Of a stretch of 64,000 nucleotides of DNA, positions 9,021 through 18,481 are shown in pieces (within the stretch, counting starts at the first letter, position 1; every line of letters begins with the position of its first letter). The DNA lies in contig NZ_JAGGCS010000016.1 in NCBI RefSeq assembly GCF_022884085.1, positions 1-64,000 of the forward strand, in the 5' to 3' direction. The position numbers and the translations under genes are program-made. The DNA comes from Paenirhizobium cremeum (GTDB lineage: Bacteria > Pseudomonadota > Alphaproteobacteria > Rhizobiales > Rhizobiaceae). The notes below the pieces were generated by a model. That model was not told the DNA's origin and did no database searches. It worked only from the letters and a program-made list of their open reading frames with translations.

Positions 9021-9041
9021 CCATTCGGAGTAGGAATTTCC

Positions 9042-9854
9042 ATGGCCGATATCTCTTTCGCGCTGAACCATATGTCAGCGCCGCAACTGCTGCTGCCGGC
9101 CTTCTTCGACCTCGCGCGAAAGCTCGGAACAAGGGCAGTCGAGATCCGTAACGATCTTGAAGGCAACGCCATCCTCGACGGAACGCCGGCAGCCGATATC
9201 CGGAAGCTGGCGGAAGATCGGGGGCTCACGATCCTCTCGATCAACGCGCTGCAGCGGTTCAACGAATGGACACCGGAACGCGAGGAGGAAGCGAAGGCGC
9301 TCGCGGACTACGCTCGCGATTGCGGTGCGCGCGCCCTTGTTCTCGTACCTGTCAATGATGGCAGCGGTCGCGCCGATGGCGAACGGCAGGCGAATTTGCG
9401 CAAGGCGCTGAAAGGTCTGCAGCCCATTCTGGCCGATACCGGGATCGGTGGTCTTGTTGAGCCGCTGGGCTTTCCGATCTGTTCGCTCCGCTCCAAAAGG
9501 GAAGCCGTCGAAGCGATCAACGAACTCGGCTTCGGCGCAAGCTTTCGGCTTGTGCATGATACCTTCCATCACTATCTGGCCGGCGAACCCGAATTCTACC
9601 CGGCACAGACCGGCCTCGTGCATATTTCCGGCGTCACCGACAAGGCCGTTGGCGTCGATGACATGCTCGACGCCCATCGCGTGCTGGTCGATAGCGAAGA
9701 TCGGCTCGGCAATATCGGCCAGATTCGGACACTGCGCGAGCAAGGCTATTCCGGATTCTTCTCGTTTGAGCCTTTTGCCTCTTCGGTGCACGAATTGTCG
9801 GACCCGGCTGAGGCTGTGGCGCGGTCGATCGAGTTCATCAGAGCTGGAATTTAG
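9042..9854 (+). CDS. iolI: IolI-like TIM-barrel sugar isomerase/epimerase (2-keto-myo-inositol isomerase)
   Basis: The 270-residue protein belongs to the xylose isomerase-like TIM barrel (AP endonuclease 2) family and opens with the FALNHM segment typical of IolI. Likely metal-binding residues are the Glu of VEPLGF, Asp/His of LVHDTFHHY, His of LVHISGV and Glu of FSFEPF. IolI interconverts 2-keto-myo-inositol and 1-keto-D-chiro-inositol, letting D-chiro-inositol enter the iol pathway. ATG 9042 follows TAGGAA. It closes the inositol-transport cluster and is separated from iatP by a terminator. Assignment to IolI rather than another barrel isomerase leans partly on context. Confidence 0.8.
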   Translation: MADISFALNHMSAPQLLLPAFFDLARKLGTRAVEIRNDLEGNAILDGTPAADIRKLAEDRGLTILSINALQRFNEWTPEREEEAKALADYARDCGARALVLVPVNDGSGRADGERQANLRKALKGLQPILADTGIGGLVEPLGFPICSLRSKREAVEAINELGFGASFRLVHDTFHHYLAGEPEFYPAQTGLVHISGVTDKAVGVDDMLDAHRVLVDSEDRLGNIGQIRTLREQGYSGFFSFEPFASSVHELSDPAEAVARSIEFIRAGI

Positions 9855-9860
9855 ATGATA

Positions 9861-10148
9861 TTAGGTATCGTGCGGCGGCCACTGCTGGGCGCCGTGCAAT
9901 ACGCGCAGAATTGAGATGGTCGTCCTGTTCTCGGTGTAGACAACGATATAGTTGGCGTGAACAATCATTTCCCGCGTTCCGGAGACCCTCCCCGTCCGAT
10001 GGAGTTGGGGATACTCCGCCAGTCTCGACACCTTGGAAAGGATTTCGTCTTTGAGTCGTTGAGCGGCGCCGGGATTGTGATCCGCAATAAAGCCGATGAT
10101 GGCAAGAAGGTCCTCGCGGGCCGTCTGGCGCCATTCAATCCTGAGCAC
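9861..10148 (-). CDS. ParE/RelE-family toxin
   Basis: This 95-residue basic protein has the type II toxin fold of the ParE/RelE superfamily. Signs are the opening IEWRQTAREDLLAI, an N-terminal pair of helices with IADHNPGAAQRL, EYPQLHRTGRV-G-REMIV and the last strand YIVVYTENRTTISILRVLHGAQQWP. The WP ending is typical of ParE-like members. It overlaps the 3' end of the antitoxin gene by 14 bases, a translationally coupled antitoxin-first order. Whether it attacks gyrase (ParE) or ribosome-bound mRNA (RelE) is not readable from sequence. Confidence 0.85.
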   Translation of the reverse strand: MLRIEWRQTAREDLLAIIGFIADHNPGAAQRLKDEILSKVSRLAEYPQLHRTGRVSGTREMIVHANYIVVYTENRTTISILRVLHGAQQWPPHDT

Positions 10149-10431
10149 GGCGTTTCCTGTCGATCAATGCCTGAACTTCATCCATAACGACATCGTGCGA
10201 GGCCGGTGGTCGGTCATCAGCCAAGGCTTCGCGTACCTTTTCACGAAACCAGGCATCATGTGCCGCGGGATCGACAGTGAGGCCGGCTGGAAGCCCGCCT
10301 TCCCGCGTTATGCGGGTCAGAAGAATTCTCACGGCGTCGGAGACTGTGAGGCCCACGATAGCCAGGGTCTCGGAGGCTTCGCTCTTCAGTTTCTCGTCGA
10401 CACGTATATGAAGCATCGAGGTCTTGGACAT
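10135..10431 (-). CDS. RelB/DinJ-family antitoxin
   Basis: This 98-residue protein opens with the ribbon-helix-helix DNA-binding part of RelB/DinJ antitoxins: MLHIRVDEKLKSEA followed by VGLTVSDAVRILLTRI. The charged C-terminal half would wrap the toxin. ATG 10431 has AGGAG six bases upstream; an in-frame ATG seven codons earlier has no ribosome site. It pairs with the downstream ParE/RelE toxin and probably represses its own promoter. The pair sits between two inositol-gene groups. Confidence 0.87.
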   Translation of the reverse strand: MSKTSMLHIRVDEKLKSEASETLAIVGLTVSDAVRILLTRITREGGLPAGLTVDPAAHDAWFREKVREALADDRPPASHDVVMDEVQALIDRKRRAQD

Positions 10432-10518
10432 AGTTCGCTCCTGAGTATTCAAGAACGAATTATGTATCTCAAATGAGTGACGAGCAAGGGGTGATCCCGC
10501 GTTTTGTCTCCTCGACCG

Positions 10519-11640
10519 TCACGCTTCGCCGGTACTGATCCAGCGTTTTTCGGTAAAGGCCCGAGCCATGGCGTGCACGGAACGCTCGATCTTCAGCCCT
10601 TCCTCGAAATCGATGACATACGCTTCTTCACCGCCGATTGCGGCGATCAGTTCGCGGCATTCGATGATCTTCAGATCGTTGAAGCCGAGGCCGTGGCCGG
10701 GGGCGGGAATGAACCGGTCGTAGGGCTTGTGGTGCGGGGCGGCGAGGATCGTGCGGAAACCCAGCTCCTCCGGCCGGCCGGAGGCCTGATAGAGCTGGAA
10801 CTCGTTCATTCGCTCCTGATCGTAGAGGATGGAGCCTTTCGAGCCGAAGATCTGCACGGCAATGCGGCCCTTGCGCCCCCAGGCGGAGCGGTTTGCCATA
10901 AGCACGGCGGAAATTCCGCCTTCCAGCTTCATCAATACACTTGCGATGTCGTGGTTCTCGACCTCGCGGTCGCCACCATCCTTCAGCGGCCGGGTCGGAT
11001 AGGGTTTCACCATGTCAGTGACCACGCTTTCCACATGGCCGAAAAGCTTGAAGAGCAGGGAGAGCGGATGAACGGCGAAGTCGTCGAGCGCACCATAGCC
11101 GGAGGTGATCTCACTCTTCCAGTAGAATGGCGTTTCGGGATCGGCCATGAAGTCCTCGTCCATCTCGACACGGACGTGGTTGACGCTTCCGATCGCGCCT
11201 TCGTCGATCAGACGGCGGATGTGGCGGATCATCGGATTCTGGATGTAGTTGTAACCCATCACGGCGGCTCGGCCGGATTTCTTCGCCACATCGCGCATGC
11301 GTATTGCGTCCTGCAGGGCCGGCGCCATGGGCTTCTCGCACCAGACATGCTTGCCGGCCTCAAGAGCCGCGATTGCCATTTCGGGGTGGAAAGCATTGGG
11401 TGTTGTCACCGAGATGACGTCGATTTCCGGATCGGAAAGCAGGTCTTGCCAGTTGCCGGTTGACTGGGCGAACCCGAGTTCCGCTGCTTTCCTCGACGCC
11501 AGATCCGCATTCACTTCCGCGACCGTCACGAGGCGGGGCCGGGCCACGTCGCCGAAGACGCTGGCGACGCTGTTCCATGCCAGCGCATGGCATTTGCCCA
11601 TATAACCCGTGCCGATCAGGCCGATACCGAGACCGCTCAT
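10519..11640 (-). CDS. Gfo/Idh/MocA-family oxidoreductase, inositol-associated
   Basis: The 373-residue NAD(P)-dependent dehydrogenase has an N-terminal Rossmann fold (GLIGTGYMGKCHA), the family EKP motif (WCEKPMA near residue 100) and the catalytic Asp-x-x-x-His of DDFAVHPL. It is the last gene of the iolR-C-D-E-B direction, 48 bases after iolB, and so probably acts on an inositol isomer such as scyllo-inositol or on an inosose. It differs clearly from idhA at 18482. The stereoisomer handled cannot be read from sequence. Confidence 0.78.
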   Translation of the reverse strand: MSGLGIGLIGTGYMGKCHALAWNSVASVFGDVARPRLVTVAEVNADLASRKAAELGFAQSTGNWQDLLSDPEIDVISVTTPNAFHPEMAIAALEAGKHVWCEKPMAPALQDAIRMRDVAKKSGRAAVMGYNYIQNPMIRHIRRLIDEGAIGSVNHVRVEMDEDFMADPETPFYWKSEITSGYGALDDFAVHPLSLLFKLFGHVESVVTDMVKPYPTRPLKDGGDREVENHDIASVLMKLEGGISAVLMANRSAWGRKGRIAVQIFGSKGSILYDQERMNEFQLYQASGRPEELGFRTILAAPHHKPYDRFIPAPGHGLGFNDLKIIECRELIAAIGGEEAYVIDFEEGLKIERSVHAMARAFTEKRWISTGEA

Positions 11641-11688
11641 GTTCTCCTCCCGGGAGCTTCGTTGAAAGGATGGTGTTGGGTCAGCGCG

Positions 11689-12498
11689 TCAGGAATTGTC
11701 GCGCCGGAAGATCCAGTCGTGATCCGGATGGTTCTTGAAGCGCCACTTGCGCAGGGGGCCAGCCATGACGTTGAGGTAATACATCTCGTAGCCGTAGGGC
11801 GCGCCACAGGGGTGATGACCCTTTGGCACAAGCACGACATCGCCATCGGAGACGGCCATCGTCTCGTCCAGCGATCCGTCCTCGGTGAAGACCCGCTGGA
11901 AGCCGAAACCCTGCGCCGGGTTCAGCCGGTGGTAATAGGTCTCCTCGAGATAGGTCATGTCAGGATAATTGTCCTGGTCATGCCGGTGCGGCGGGTAGGA
12001 CGACCAGTTGCCCTGGGGAGTGAAGACCTCGGTCACCAGCAATGCCTCGGCGACGTCGCGGTCCTCCATGGCGATGGCATGGACGTAACGCGTATTGGCG
12101 CCCTTGCCGCGTTCGCTGAGCGAAATGCCTGCAGGGCCGATCACCTGCGCCTCGCGACCCGCTGTTGCGGGAGCAGTGCAGACGGCGAGCGTGCAGTCCG
12201 TCGTGGCGACCGCCGACCACTCATTCTCTGCAGGAACGTAGACACAGTGCGGCGGAGTGCGTTCGAAGACGCTCATACGGTCTCCGAGCTCCCCGAAAGC
12301 CTTGCCGCTGCCGGTGATTTCCGCCTTGCCTTCGACGAGCACGAGAATGACTTCCGTATCGCCGGTCTGTTCGGCGGCTCTTTCGCCGGCCTTCAGTAGA
12401 TAAAGGCCGAAGCCGACATAGCCCCAGCCGGCGCTGGTCGGGGTGATGTCATGAACCTTGCCGGACGTTCCCGACGGCTTGCGCAAGAGCGAACTCAT
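11689..12498 (-). CDS. iolB: 5-deoxy-glucuronate isomerase
   Basis: The 269-residue cupin-type protein belongs to the IolB family, which converts 5-deoxy-D-glucuronate to 2-deoxy-5-keto-D-gluconate, the step before IolC. Seen here are the N-terminal GWGYVGFGLYLL, GDRMSVFERTPPHCVYVP, the metal-site region SSYPPHRHDQDN and the C-terminal VPKGHHPCGAPYGYEMYYLN. It follows iolE by about 75 bases on the same strand. Confidence 0.9.
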   Translation of the reverse strand: MSSLLRKPSGTSGKVHDITPTSAGWGYVGFGLYLLKAGERAAEQTGDTEVILVLVEGKAEITGSGKAFGELGDRMSVFERTPPHCVYVPAENEWSAVATTDCTLAVCTAPATAGREAQVIGPAGISLSERGKGANTRYVHAIAMEDRDVAEALLVTEVFTPQGNWSSYPPHRHDQDNYPDMTYLEETYYHRLNPAQGFGFQRVFTEDGSLDETMAVSDGDVVLVPKGHHPCGAPYGYEMYYLNVMAGPLRKWRFKNHPDHDWIFRRDNS

Positions 12499-12573
12499 CT
12501 ATCATCTCCCTGCCGATCCATGATTTCCGGAATCGAGCGTGTCGTAGGGTTCATAAGGGGCGCGGTCGCTCTG

Positions 12574-13482
12574 TCAGGCTGCCGCTGCCTTGTCCAGCCC
12601 AGCCTCCCGAGCCATGGCTTTCAGCGATTTCAGGCCGAGGCTCTGGTACTGGAAGGGATTGCGGACATCCGGATCCTGTTCGGCCTCGATGACCAGCCAG
12701 CCCTGATAGCCGTGTGCTGCCGCAACGCCGAGGACTGACGGGAAATCGACGCCGCCCTCGGTATCGCCCGGTACGGTGAAGACGCCACGACGCACGCCTT
12801 CAAGGAAGGATAGGTTCTCCTCACGCACCTGTCTGGCGATGACCGGGCGGACGTTCTTTGCGTGGATATGGCCGACCCTGTTCATATACTTGCGGGCGAC
12901 CCGTTCCGGATCGCCGCCGCCGAACAGGCAATGGCCGGTATCGAGCAGCAGCTTGGCATGCGGTCCGGTATTTTTCATCAGTTGGTCGATCTCGTCCTCG
13001 CTCTCGACGATGGTCCCCATGTGATGATGATAGACGAGGGTAATTCCCTGCGCGGCCGCATATTCGGCGAGAGCTTCGACGCCTGCGCCGAACGTCGCCC
13101 AATCCCCTTCGGCAAGCTTCGGTCGTGCATTGACTGCGACGGCGTCGTTACCGTGAATAGCGTTTGAGGTTTCGCAGACGATGATGACCTTGGAGCCCAT
13201 GGCTTTCAGAAGATCGAGCGCCGGCTGCATGGCCATCTTTTCGTCCTCGATCGAATGGGTGAGCAGGTTCAGCGAATGCCAGCCGGATACGTAGCGCAAG
13301 CCGCGGGGTTCAAGAACGGCCTTGAGTCCGGCCGGATTTTCCGGGAACTTGTGGCCCTTCTCGATACCATCGAAACCGATCTTCGCTGTTTCGTCGAGGC
13401 ACTGGTCGAGGCTGATATGAGCGCCGAGCGTGCGGTCGTCGTCATTGGACCAGGCAATCGGGTTTGTGCCGTAGAGGATCAT
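12574..13482 (-). CDS. iolE: Myo-inosose-2 dehydratase
   Basis: The 302-residue TIM-barrel enzyme dehydrates 2-keto-myo-inositol to 3D-(3,5/4)-trihydroxycyclohexane-1,2-dione. It opens with the IolE-typical [14 protein letters not shown] segment; metal ligands probably sit in [25 protein letters not shown] and [10 protein letters not shown]. The start lies two bases after the iolD stop, showing tight coupling in the iol operon. Confidence 0.92.
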   Translation of the reverse strand: MILYGTNPIAWSNDDDRTLGAHISLDQCLDETAKIGFDGIEKGHKFPENPAGLKAVLEPRGLRYVSGWHSLNLLTHSIEDEKMAMQPALDLLKAMGSKVIIVCETSNAIHGNDAVAVNARPKLAEGDWATFGAGVEALAEYAAAQGITLVYHHHMGTIVESEDEIDQLMKNTGPHAKLLLDTGHCLFGGGDPERVARKYMNRVGHIHAKNVRPVIARQVREENLSFLEGVRRGVFTVPGDTEGGVDFPSVLGVAAAHGYQGWLVIEAEQDPDVRNPFQYQSLGLKSLKAMAREAGLDKAAAA

Positions 13483-13484
13483 GG

Positions 13485-15305
13485 TCAGTATCTTTCCTTG
13501 AGTGCGGCCTCGTAACGGGCGCGGGCTTGGTTGACTTCGGCGCGGGGCGAAACTTCGGGAACCGCGACGTCCCAGAAATGACCGCCGGCCTCTGGCGTGG
13601 GATAAGGGTCAGTGTCGATCACGATCACCGTCGTCACGGTCGATTCACGGGCGGCCGCGAGAGCCGATTCCAGTTCCGCGATGCTGGCGACCTTGCTGGC
13701 GACCGCGCCCATCGATGCCGCATGGGCGGCAAAATCGATTGCGATCGGATTGACGTTGGTATGGGCGTAGAGATTGTTGAACTCGGCTCCCCCGGTGCCC
13801 ATCTGTAGCCGGTTGATGCATCCGTAACCGCGATTGTCGGTGATCACGAGGGTGATCTTCACACCCATTGCGACCGCGGTCGCAAGCTCTGAATTCATCA
13901 TCATGTAGGAGCCGTCGCCGACCATGACGATGACGTCGCGGTCGGGTTCCGCCATTTTGATGCCGAGCCCGCCCGCGACCTCGTAGCCCATGCAGGAAAA
14001 GCCGTATTCCATGTGATAGGAGAGCGGCAGTTTCGCCTTCCAGAGTTGGTGCAGTTCGCCCGGCATGGTGCCGGCAGCGCACATGACGACGGTGTTGTCA
14101 CGTGAGGACCGCTGAACGGCGCCGATCACCTGCATGTCGGTCGGCAGGCTGTTGCTGTCCTTGGGCGCGTTCGTCACCGCATCCGCCTTGGCGAACCAGC
14201 CGATCTTGATCGCCGGATCGGGTGCCTGGAACGTCTTGTCACCGAGGGCGGCTGAGAGCTGTTCAAGTCCAATTCTCGCATCTGCAGTCAGCGGGATCGC
14301 GTCGTGCTTGGCGCTGTCATAGGCCTGAACGTTGAGCGCGAGGATCTTGCGCGCCGGGTTCTTGAACAAAGCCCAGGAACCGGTGGTGAAATCCTGGAAG
14401 CGCGTACCGACACCGAATACGAGATCGGCTTTTTCGGAAACGATATTCGCGCATTCCGTTCCCGTGACGCCGACCGCGCCGAAGTTCAGCGGGTGATCCC
14501 ATGCCATGACGGATTTGCCGGCCTGCGTTTCGACGACGGGAATCCTGTGCTTTTCTGCAAAAGCTCTGAGCGTTTCGGCGGCGCCGGAGAAATGTACACC
14601 CCCGCCGGCGACGATGACCGGGTTCTTTGCGGCCTTCAATACCGCAACCGCAGCTTCGAATTCACCCCTGTCAGGTTCGGGACGACGCATGCGCCAGACC
14701 CGCCTTTCGAAGAAGCTTTCCGGATAGTCATAGGCTTCTGCCTGAACGTCCTGGCAGAAGGCGAGGGTCACAGGCCCGCAATCGGCGGGGTCCGTCATCG
14801 TACGCATGGCGCGGGGCAGGGCCGTCAGAAGATGCTCGGGCCGTATGATCCGGTCGAAATAGCGGCTGACAGGACGGAAGCAGTCGTTGACCGAAACCGT
14901 GCCGTCACTGAAATCCTCGATCTGCTGCAAAACCGGGTCGGGGCCGCGATTGGCAAAGACATCGCCGGGAATGAAGAGCACCGGCAGGCGGTTTACATGG
15001 GCAAGGGCGGCCGCCGTCACCATGTTGAGCGCGCCGGGGCCGATCGACGAGGTGACCGCCATCGCGCGGCGGCGGCGAAGTTGTTTCGTATAGGCGATTG
15101 CGGCATGAGCCATGGATTGCTCGTTCTGTCCGCGCAGTGTCGGCAGTTCATCGCGAATTCCGTAGAGAGCTTCGCCGATCCCGGCGACGTTGCCGTGGCC
15201 GAAGATGGCCCAGACGCCGGCGATGTAGGGTTCGCCGTGCTCGTTCATCTGGTTCGCCAGATAGCGCACCATTGCCTGGGCGGCTGTCAGTCTGATCGTT
15301 TTCAC
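13485..15305 (-). CDS. iolD: 3D-(3,5/4)-trihydroxycyclohexane-1,2-dione hydrolase (ThDP enzyme)
   Basis: This thiamine-diphosphate enzyme of about 606 residues opens the inositol-derived ring to give 5-deoxy-glucuronate. The acetolactate-synthase-like three-domain layout is clear: an N-terminal pyrimidine-binding domain with the [12 protein letters not shown] region, a central domain, and a C-terminal diphosphate-binding motif [11 protein letters not shown] followed by [16 protein letters not shown] 15305 is chosen because GGGAGGAG lies about seven bases upstream and [11 protein letters not shown] matches the family N-terminus; the open frame extends 49 codons further without support. Confidence 0.93.
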   Translation of the reverse strand: MKTIRLTAAQAMVRYLANQMNEHGEPYIAGVWAIFGHGNVAGIGEALYGIRDELPTLRGQNEQSMAHAAIAYTKQLRRRRAMAVTSSIGPGALNMVTAAALAHVNRLPVLFIPGDVFANRGPDPVLQQIEDFSDGTVSVNDCFRPVSRYFDRIIRPEHLLTALPRAMRTMTDPADCGPVTLAFCQDVQAEAYDYPESFFERRVWRMRRPEPDRGEFEAAVAVLKAAKNPVIVAGGGVHFSGAAETLRAFAEKHRIPVVETQAGKSVMAWDHPLNFGAVGVTGTECANIVSEKADLVFGVGTRFQDFTTGSWALFKNPARKILALNVQAYDSAKHDAIPLTADARIGLEQLSAALGDKTFQAPDPAIKIGWFAKADAVTNAPKDSNSLPTDMQVIGAVQRSSRDNTVVMCAAGTMPGELHQLWKAKLPLSYHMEYGFSCMGYEVAGGLGIKMAEPDRDVIVMVGDGSYMMMNSELATAVAMGVKITLVITDNRGYGCINRLQMGTGGAEFNNLYAHTNVNPIAIDFAAHAASMGAVASKVASIAELESALAAARESTVTTVIVIDTDPYPTPEAGGHFWDVAVPEVSPRAEVNQARARYEAALKERY

Positions 15306-15355
15306 GCCGCTTCTCCTCCCGGTCGGTTCGATTCCGATGTTACGGATGAACCGCC

Positions 15356-17320
15356 TTATCTTCCCTGTACTGCTGCAATCGCGGATAAAATGCCGCTCCG
15401 GTCGGCCGCCGTCAGCGAACCGGAGGCACGTGCCTTGTCCCAGATGCGGCAAAGATTGCGAAAGCGCTGGGTCATTTCCTCCACCGCTTCGCTGTCATTG
15501 ATAGTCCCCGCGAGCCATTTGCGCGCGGCTTCCCCGAAGATGGTGCGGCCTACGGCAAAACCTTTCACCAGATCGAAACGGGCCGCCAGGCGGAAGCTTT
15601 CGGCAAGCTCCGCCTCCGGAGCGTCGAGACCGAGCACGACGATACCGCGCGTATAGGGATCGTGGCGGGCCACGGCGTCGCAGGCATTTTTCCACGATGC
15701 ATGGGATCGCATCGGTTCAAGCTTCCACCAGTCCGGGTAGACGCCGATCTCGTAGAAACGATCGATGATGCGGGCGACCGTCAGGTCGTCCGTCGGTGCG
15801 ACCTTGGAGGGAATGACCTCCAACAGCATTTCAAGACGGTTGCGGCGTGCGGCGTGGAAGAGGCGAATGACAGTCGCCTCCTGCTCCCTGCGCATCTCCG
15901 GCGGGTCATCCGGATGGTAGAAACAGAGAACCTTGACCACGTTTTCCAAGGGCCACTCGCAAAGCCCCCCATAGTCGGGACCTATTTCCGGTTCCAGTGT
16001 CAATGGTCGCGAACCGGGCCATTCGACCGGGCGGCCGATCCAGAGACCGGAACCGCTGGCCGCATGGAGCGCGTCTCGGCCTAATCGCCCGTCGCAAAGG
16101 ATGCCGTAGCCGGTCTCCTTGCCGGCGACGTCGAGCGCGGCTTTGAGGCAAAGCTTCTTGAAAGCACCGATCTTTCCGAGATCGGCTCCGGCCTCGGTTG
16201 CCATCGCCTCAAGCTGAATGCGGTGGTCAAAAGCGAAGACACGCATGGTCGACCGGTCGATTTTGCGGTTGGTCGACCAGTGCACCTGCTCCAGGGCCTC
16301 GTCCTTGCGCAAGGCCTTGTCGCGAATGCCGGTGCGGAAGAAATACTGCAATTCCTCCCAGCTCGGATAGGCCGGCGTGCAGCCATGGCGCGATACGGCA
16401 AAGGCGCCGCAGGCATTGGCGAATTTAAGCGACGTTGGCCAGTCCTCGCCAGTCAGCCAGCCCTTGAGCAGACCGGACATGAAGCCATCACCGGCTCCCA
16501 GCACGTTGAAGACCTCGATCGGGAAACCCTCGCCTGTCTGTCCATGGTCCAGACTGTCTGGAATTTTGCCGTCGAAGACGACCGCACCGAGCGGTCCGCG
16601 CTTGCATACGAGGGCTGCCTGCGAGATGCGGCGGACCGCCTTCAGCGCCTCGACCGTATCCGTGGAACCGCCGGCGATATGGAATTCTTCTTCCGTTCCG
16701 ACAATGAGATCGAACAGGTGCAGCGTTGATTGCAGCTTGGCCGTCACCTTGTCGGAGCCGATATAGCGGCTTTCCCCAGCGCCATGACCGGCGAGACCCC
16801 ACAAGTTCGGACGGTAGTCGATATCGAGCGCGGTTCTGGCGCCGCTTTCGCGGGCGAGTTTCAGCGCTTTCAGCATTGCGGCTTCCGTCCGTGGATGGGA
16901 AAGATGCGTTCCCGTCGCGCAGATGCATGCGGCTTCGGCGATGAAGGCCGGATCGATGTCTTCTTCCGACAGGGCCATGTCGGCGCAGTTTTCGCGATAG
17001 AAGATCAGCGGGAACTGATGTTCGTCGCGTATGCCAAGCAGCACAAGCGCGGTCAGCCTCTCCGGGTCGGTTTTTACGCCCCGGACATCGACTCCCTCGC
17101 GTGTCAATTCTTCGCGGATGAAGCGGCCCATATGTTCGTCGCCGACGCGGGTAATCAGCGCCGACTTCAGTCCCAGACGGGCGGTGCCGGCTGCGATGTT
17201 TGTCGGGGAACCGCCGATATATTTGTTGAAGGAGGCCATGTCTTCGAGCCTGCCTCCGACCTGGACGCCGTAGAGGTCGACAGACGATCGGCCGATCGTG
17301 ATGAGATCGAGTGTTTTCAC
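15356..17320 (-). CDS. iolC: 5-dehydro-2-deoxygluconokinase fused to a DUF2090 aldolase-like domain
   Basis: This two-domain protein has about 654 residues. The N-terminal PfkB/ribokinase-type kinase (roughly residues 1-325) carries TIGRSSVDLYG, the KYIGGSPTNIA sugar-binding segment and the catalytic signature NVLGAGDGFMSGLL; it phosphorylates 2-deoxy-5-keto-gluconate. The C-terminal domain (from about residue 335) is the DUF2090 TIM barrel found fused to IolC in many proteobacteria and thought to stand in for the IolJ aldolase; no separate iolJ is seen here. GTG 17320 follows GGAGGAGG. A candidate IolR box lies about 155 bases upstream. Confidence 0.92.
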   Translation of the reverse strand: MKTLDLITIGRSSVDLYGVQVGGRLEDMASFNKYIGGSPTNIAAGTARLGLKSALITRVGDEHMGRFIREELTREGVDVRGVKTDPERLTALVLLGIRDEHQFPLIFYRENCADMALSEEDIDPAFIAEAACICATGTHLSHPRTEAAMLKALKLARESGARTALDIDYRPNLWGLAGHGAGESRYIGSDKVTAKLQSTLHLFDLIVGTEEEFHIAGGSTDTVEALKAVRRISQAALVCKRGPLGAVVFDGKIPDSLDHGQTGEGFPIEVFNVLGAGDGFMSGLLKGWLTGEDWPTSLKFANACGAFAVSRHGCTPAYPSWEELQYFFRTGIRDKALRKDEALEQVHWSTNRKIDRSTMRVFAFDHRIQLEAMATEAGADLGKIGAFKKLCLKAALDVAGKETGYGILCDGRLGRDALHAASGSGLWIGRPVEWPGSRPLTLEPEIGPDYGGLCEWPLENVVKVLCFYHPDDPPEMRREQEATVIRLFHAARRNRLEMLLEVIPSKVAPTDDLTVARIIDRFYEIGVYPDWWKLEPMRSHASWKNACDAVARHDPYTRGIVVLGLDAPEAELAESFRLAARFDLVKGFAVGRTIFGEAARKWLAGTINDSEAVEEMTQRFRNLCRIWDKARASGSLTAADRSGILSAIAAVQGR

Positions 17321-17475
17321 GAGCCTCCTCCATGGCTTTAGCCCTTCCACACTATGCGGCGGGTTTTTTAATCGTGTCGCGCTTGCCGGCCCGCCGAAGC
17401 CCTCCTCAGGCCTTGCGGCGCAGTCGGCAATCTCGGACGGTCGCACTCCCAAGCGCCGTTTCATTCTCAATTTGG

Positions 17476-17489
17476 ATTTTAAATTCCAT
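17476..17489. promoter_or_regulatory. Candidate IolR operator before iolC
   Basis: GGAT-TTTAAA-TTCC matches the GGAA-N6-TTCC palindrome known for rhizobial IolR in all but one position. It lies in the 193-base gap between iolR and iolC, so iolC may have its own repressed promoter. Confidence 0.5.
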
Positions 17490-17513
17490 TTTTTGTATTT
17501 TCAACAAAAATAT

Positions 17514-18326
17514 TCAGTCTCGCTGGGTTCCGACCGCGACGGCCAGGGTGATCGCCACGCAGAGCGTTGCCGACAGAGAACGAAAGGCGCCGAAATCCAC
17601 TTCCGTGACAGAGATCAGCCTGGCTCCCGACTTACGGAGTGAACTGACGGCGGTATCGGTGAGAGCGACAACCGGGATGTCACGACTCCTCGCCGCAGTC
17701 ACGAGGTCGATTGTTTCCGCAGAATAGGGAGAAAAGGTGATGGCGAGGACGGCGTCTCCCGGTCTGATGGCGCTCTGGTTGTCGAGTTTGCCGACAGCGC
17801 TGTGGAGCATGGCCGGTACCTTCATCTTCTCGAAGGCATAGGCGAGATAGCTTGCGACCGGGAAGGAACGGCGAAGGCCGATAATATGGATGATGTCGGC
17901 CTTGGCAAGAATGGAGACGGCTTCGTCAAGTTCGTGCGGATCGACAGTTTTCAGCAGGCTTTCCAATGAGGCACGACCTGCTTCGACGAACTCGGCCAAG
18001 AGGCCGCCGCCGCTTTCTTTCCCCTTTTCGCGCAGATGGTCGAGACGGGTCGCATAGTCCGGCCATCCCCCAACATAGGAATCGCGAAACAGTCGCTGCA
18101 TCTCGGAGAAGCCGGAAAAACCCATGATCTGACAGAAGCGCATGAAGGCCGAGGGCTGAACGCCGGCCCCCTCCGCCATTTCCGCAACGGTGGAAACCGC
18201 TATGCGATCCTGGTTGGCGGCAACGTAGTCGGCGCATTGCCGAAGCCTTTTCGGCAGGCTGCCAGAAACTTCCAGCAGGCGCTCCTCGAAGGCTTTCACC
18301 GTGGTGGGCACTGCGCTTTCATTCAT
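17514..18326 (-). CDS. iolR: RpiR-family transcriptional repressor of inositol genes
   Basis: The 270-residue protein has an N-terminal RpiR/HexR helix-turn-helix (VSTVAEMAEGAGVQPSAFMRF) and a C-terminal SIS sugar-phosphate-binding domain (IHIIGLRRSFPVA, AITFSPYSAETI). In S. meliloti the homologous IolR represses inositol genes and is released by a phosphorylated pathway intermediate. The iolR-iolC-iolD-iolE-iolB order matches that organism. Its start is preceded by AAAGGAAAA. It diverges from idhA across a short gap containing a GAA-N6-TTCC box. Confidence 0.9.
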   Translation of the reverse strand: MNESAVPTTVKAFEERLLEVSGSLPKRLRQCADYVAANQDRIAVSTVAEMAEGAGVQPSAFMRFCQIMGFSGFSEMQRLFRDSYVGGWPDYATRLDHLREKGKESGGGLLAEFVEAGRASLESLLKTVDPHELDEAVSILAKADIIHIIGLRRSFPVASYLAYAFEKMKVPAMLHSAVGKLDNQSAIRPGDAVLAITFSPYSAETIDLVTAARSRDIPVVALTDTAVSSLRKSGARLISVTEVDFGAFRSLSATLCVAITLAVAVGTQRD

Positions 18327-18375
18327 GCGTTTTCCTTTCCCGCTTGACAGCCATCTGTCGGCACTCTAGCAAAAT

Positions 18376-18389
18376 AGAATATATATTCC
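18376..18389. promoter_or_regulatory. Candidate IolR operator between iolR and idhA
   Basis: AGAA-TATATA-TTCC matches GGAA-N6-TTCC with one mismatch and is symmetrical about its AT core. It lies between divergent iolR and idhA and could mediate autoregulation as well as control of idhA. Confidence 0.5.
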
Positions 18390-18481
18390 AAACGTGTTTT
18401 GTGCCGATATGGTTGCTCTTCCCGATAGGAGAAGAAGGGCGGGCCCGGTGCACAGCAGCAACACCCAAAGGAGGAGATATC

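Noticed and set aside
8448-9041. An open frame in the third phase runs through the 3' half of iatP into iolI, as if IolI had a 190-residue N-terminal extension.
   Set aside because: The extension is rich in Arg/His/Cys, overlaps iatP in another frame and spans the terminator; IolI homology begins exactly at ATG 9042 with its own ribosome site.
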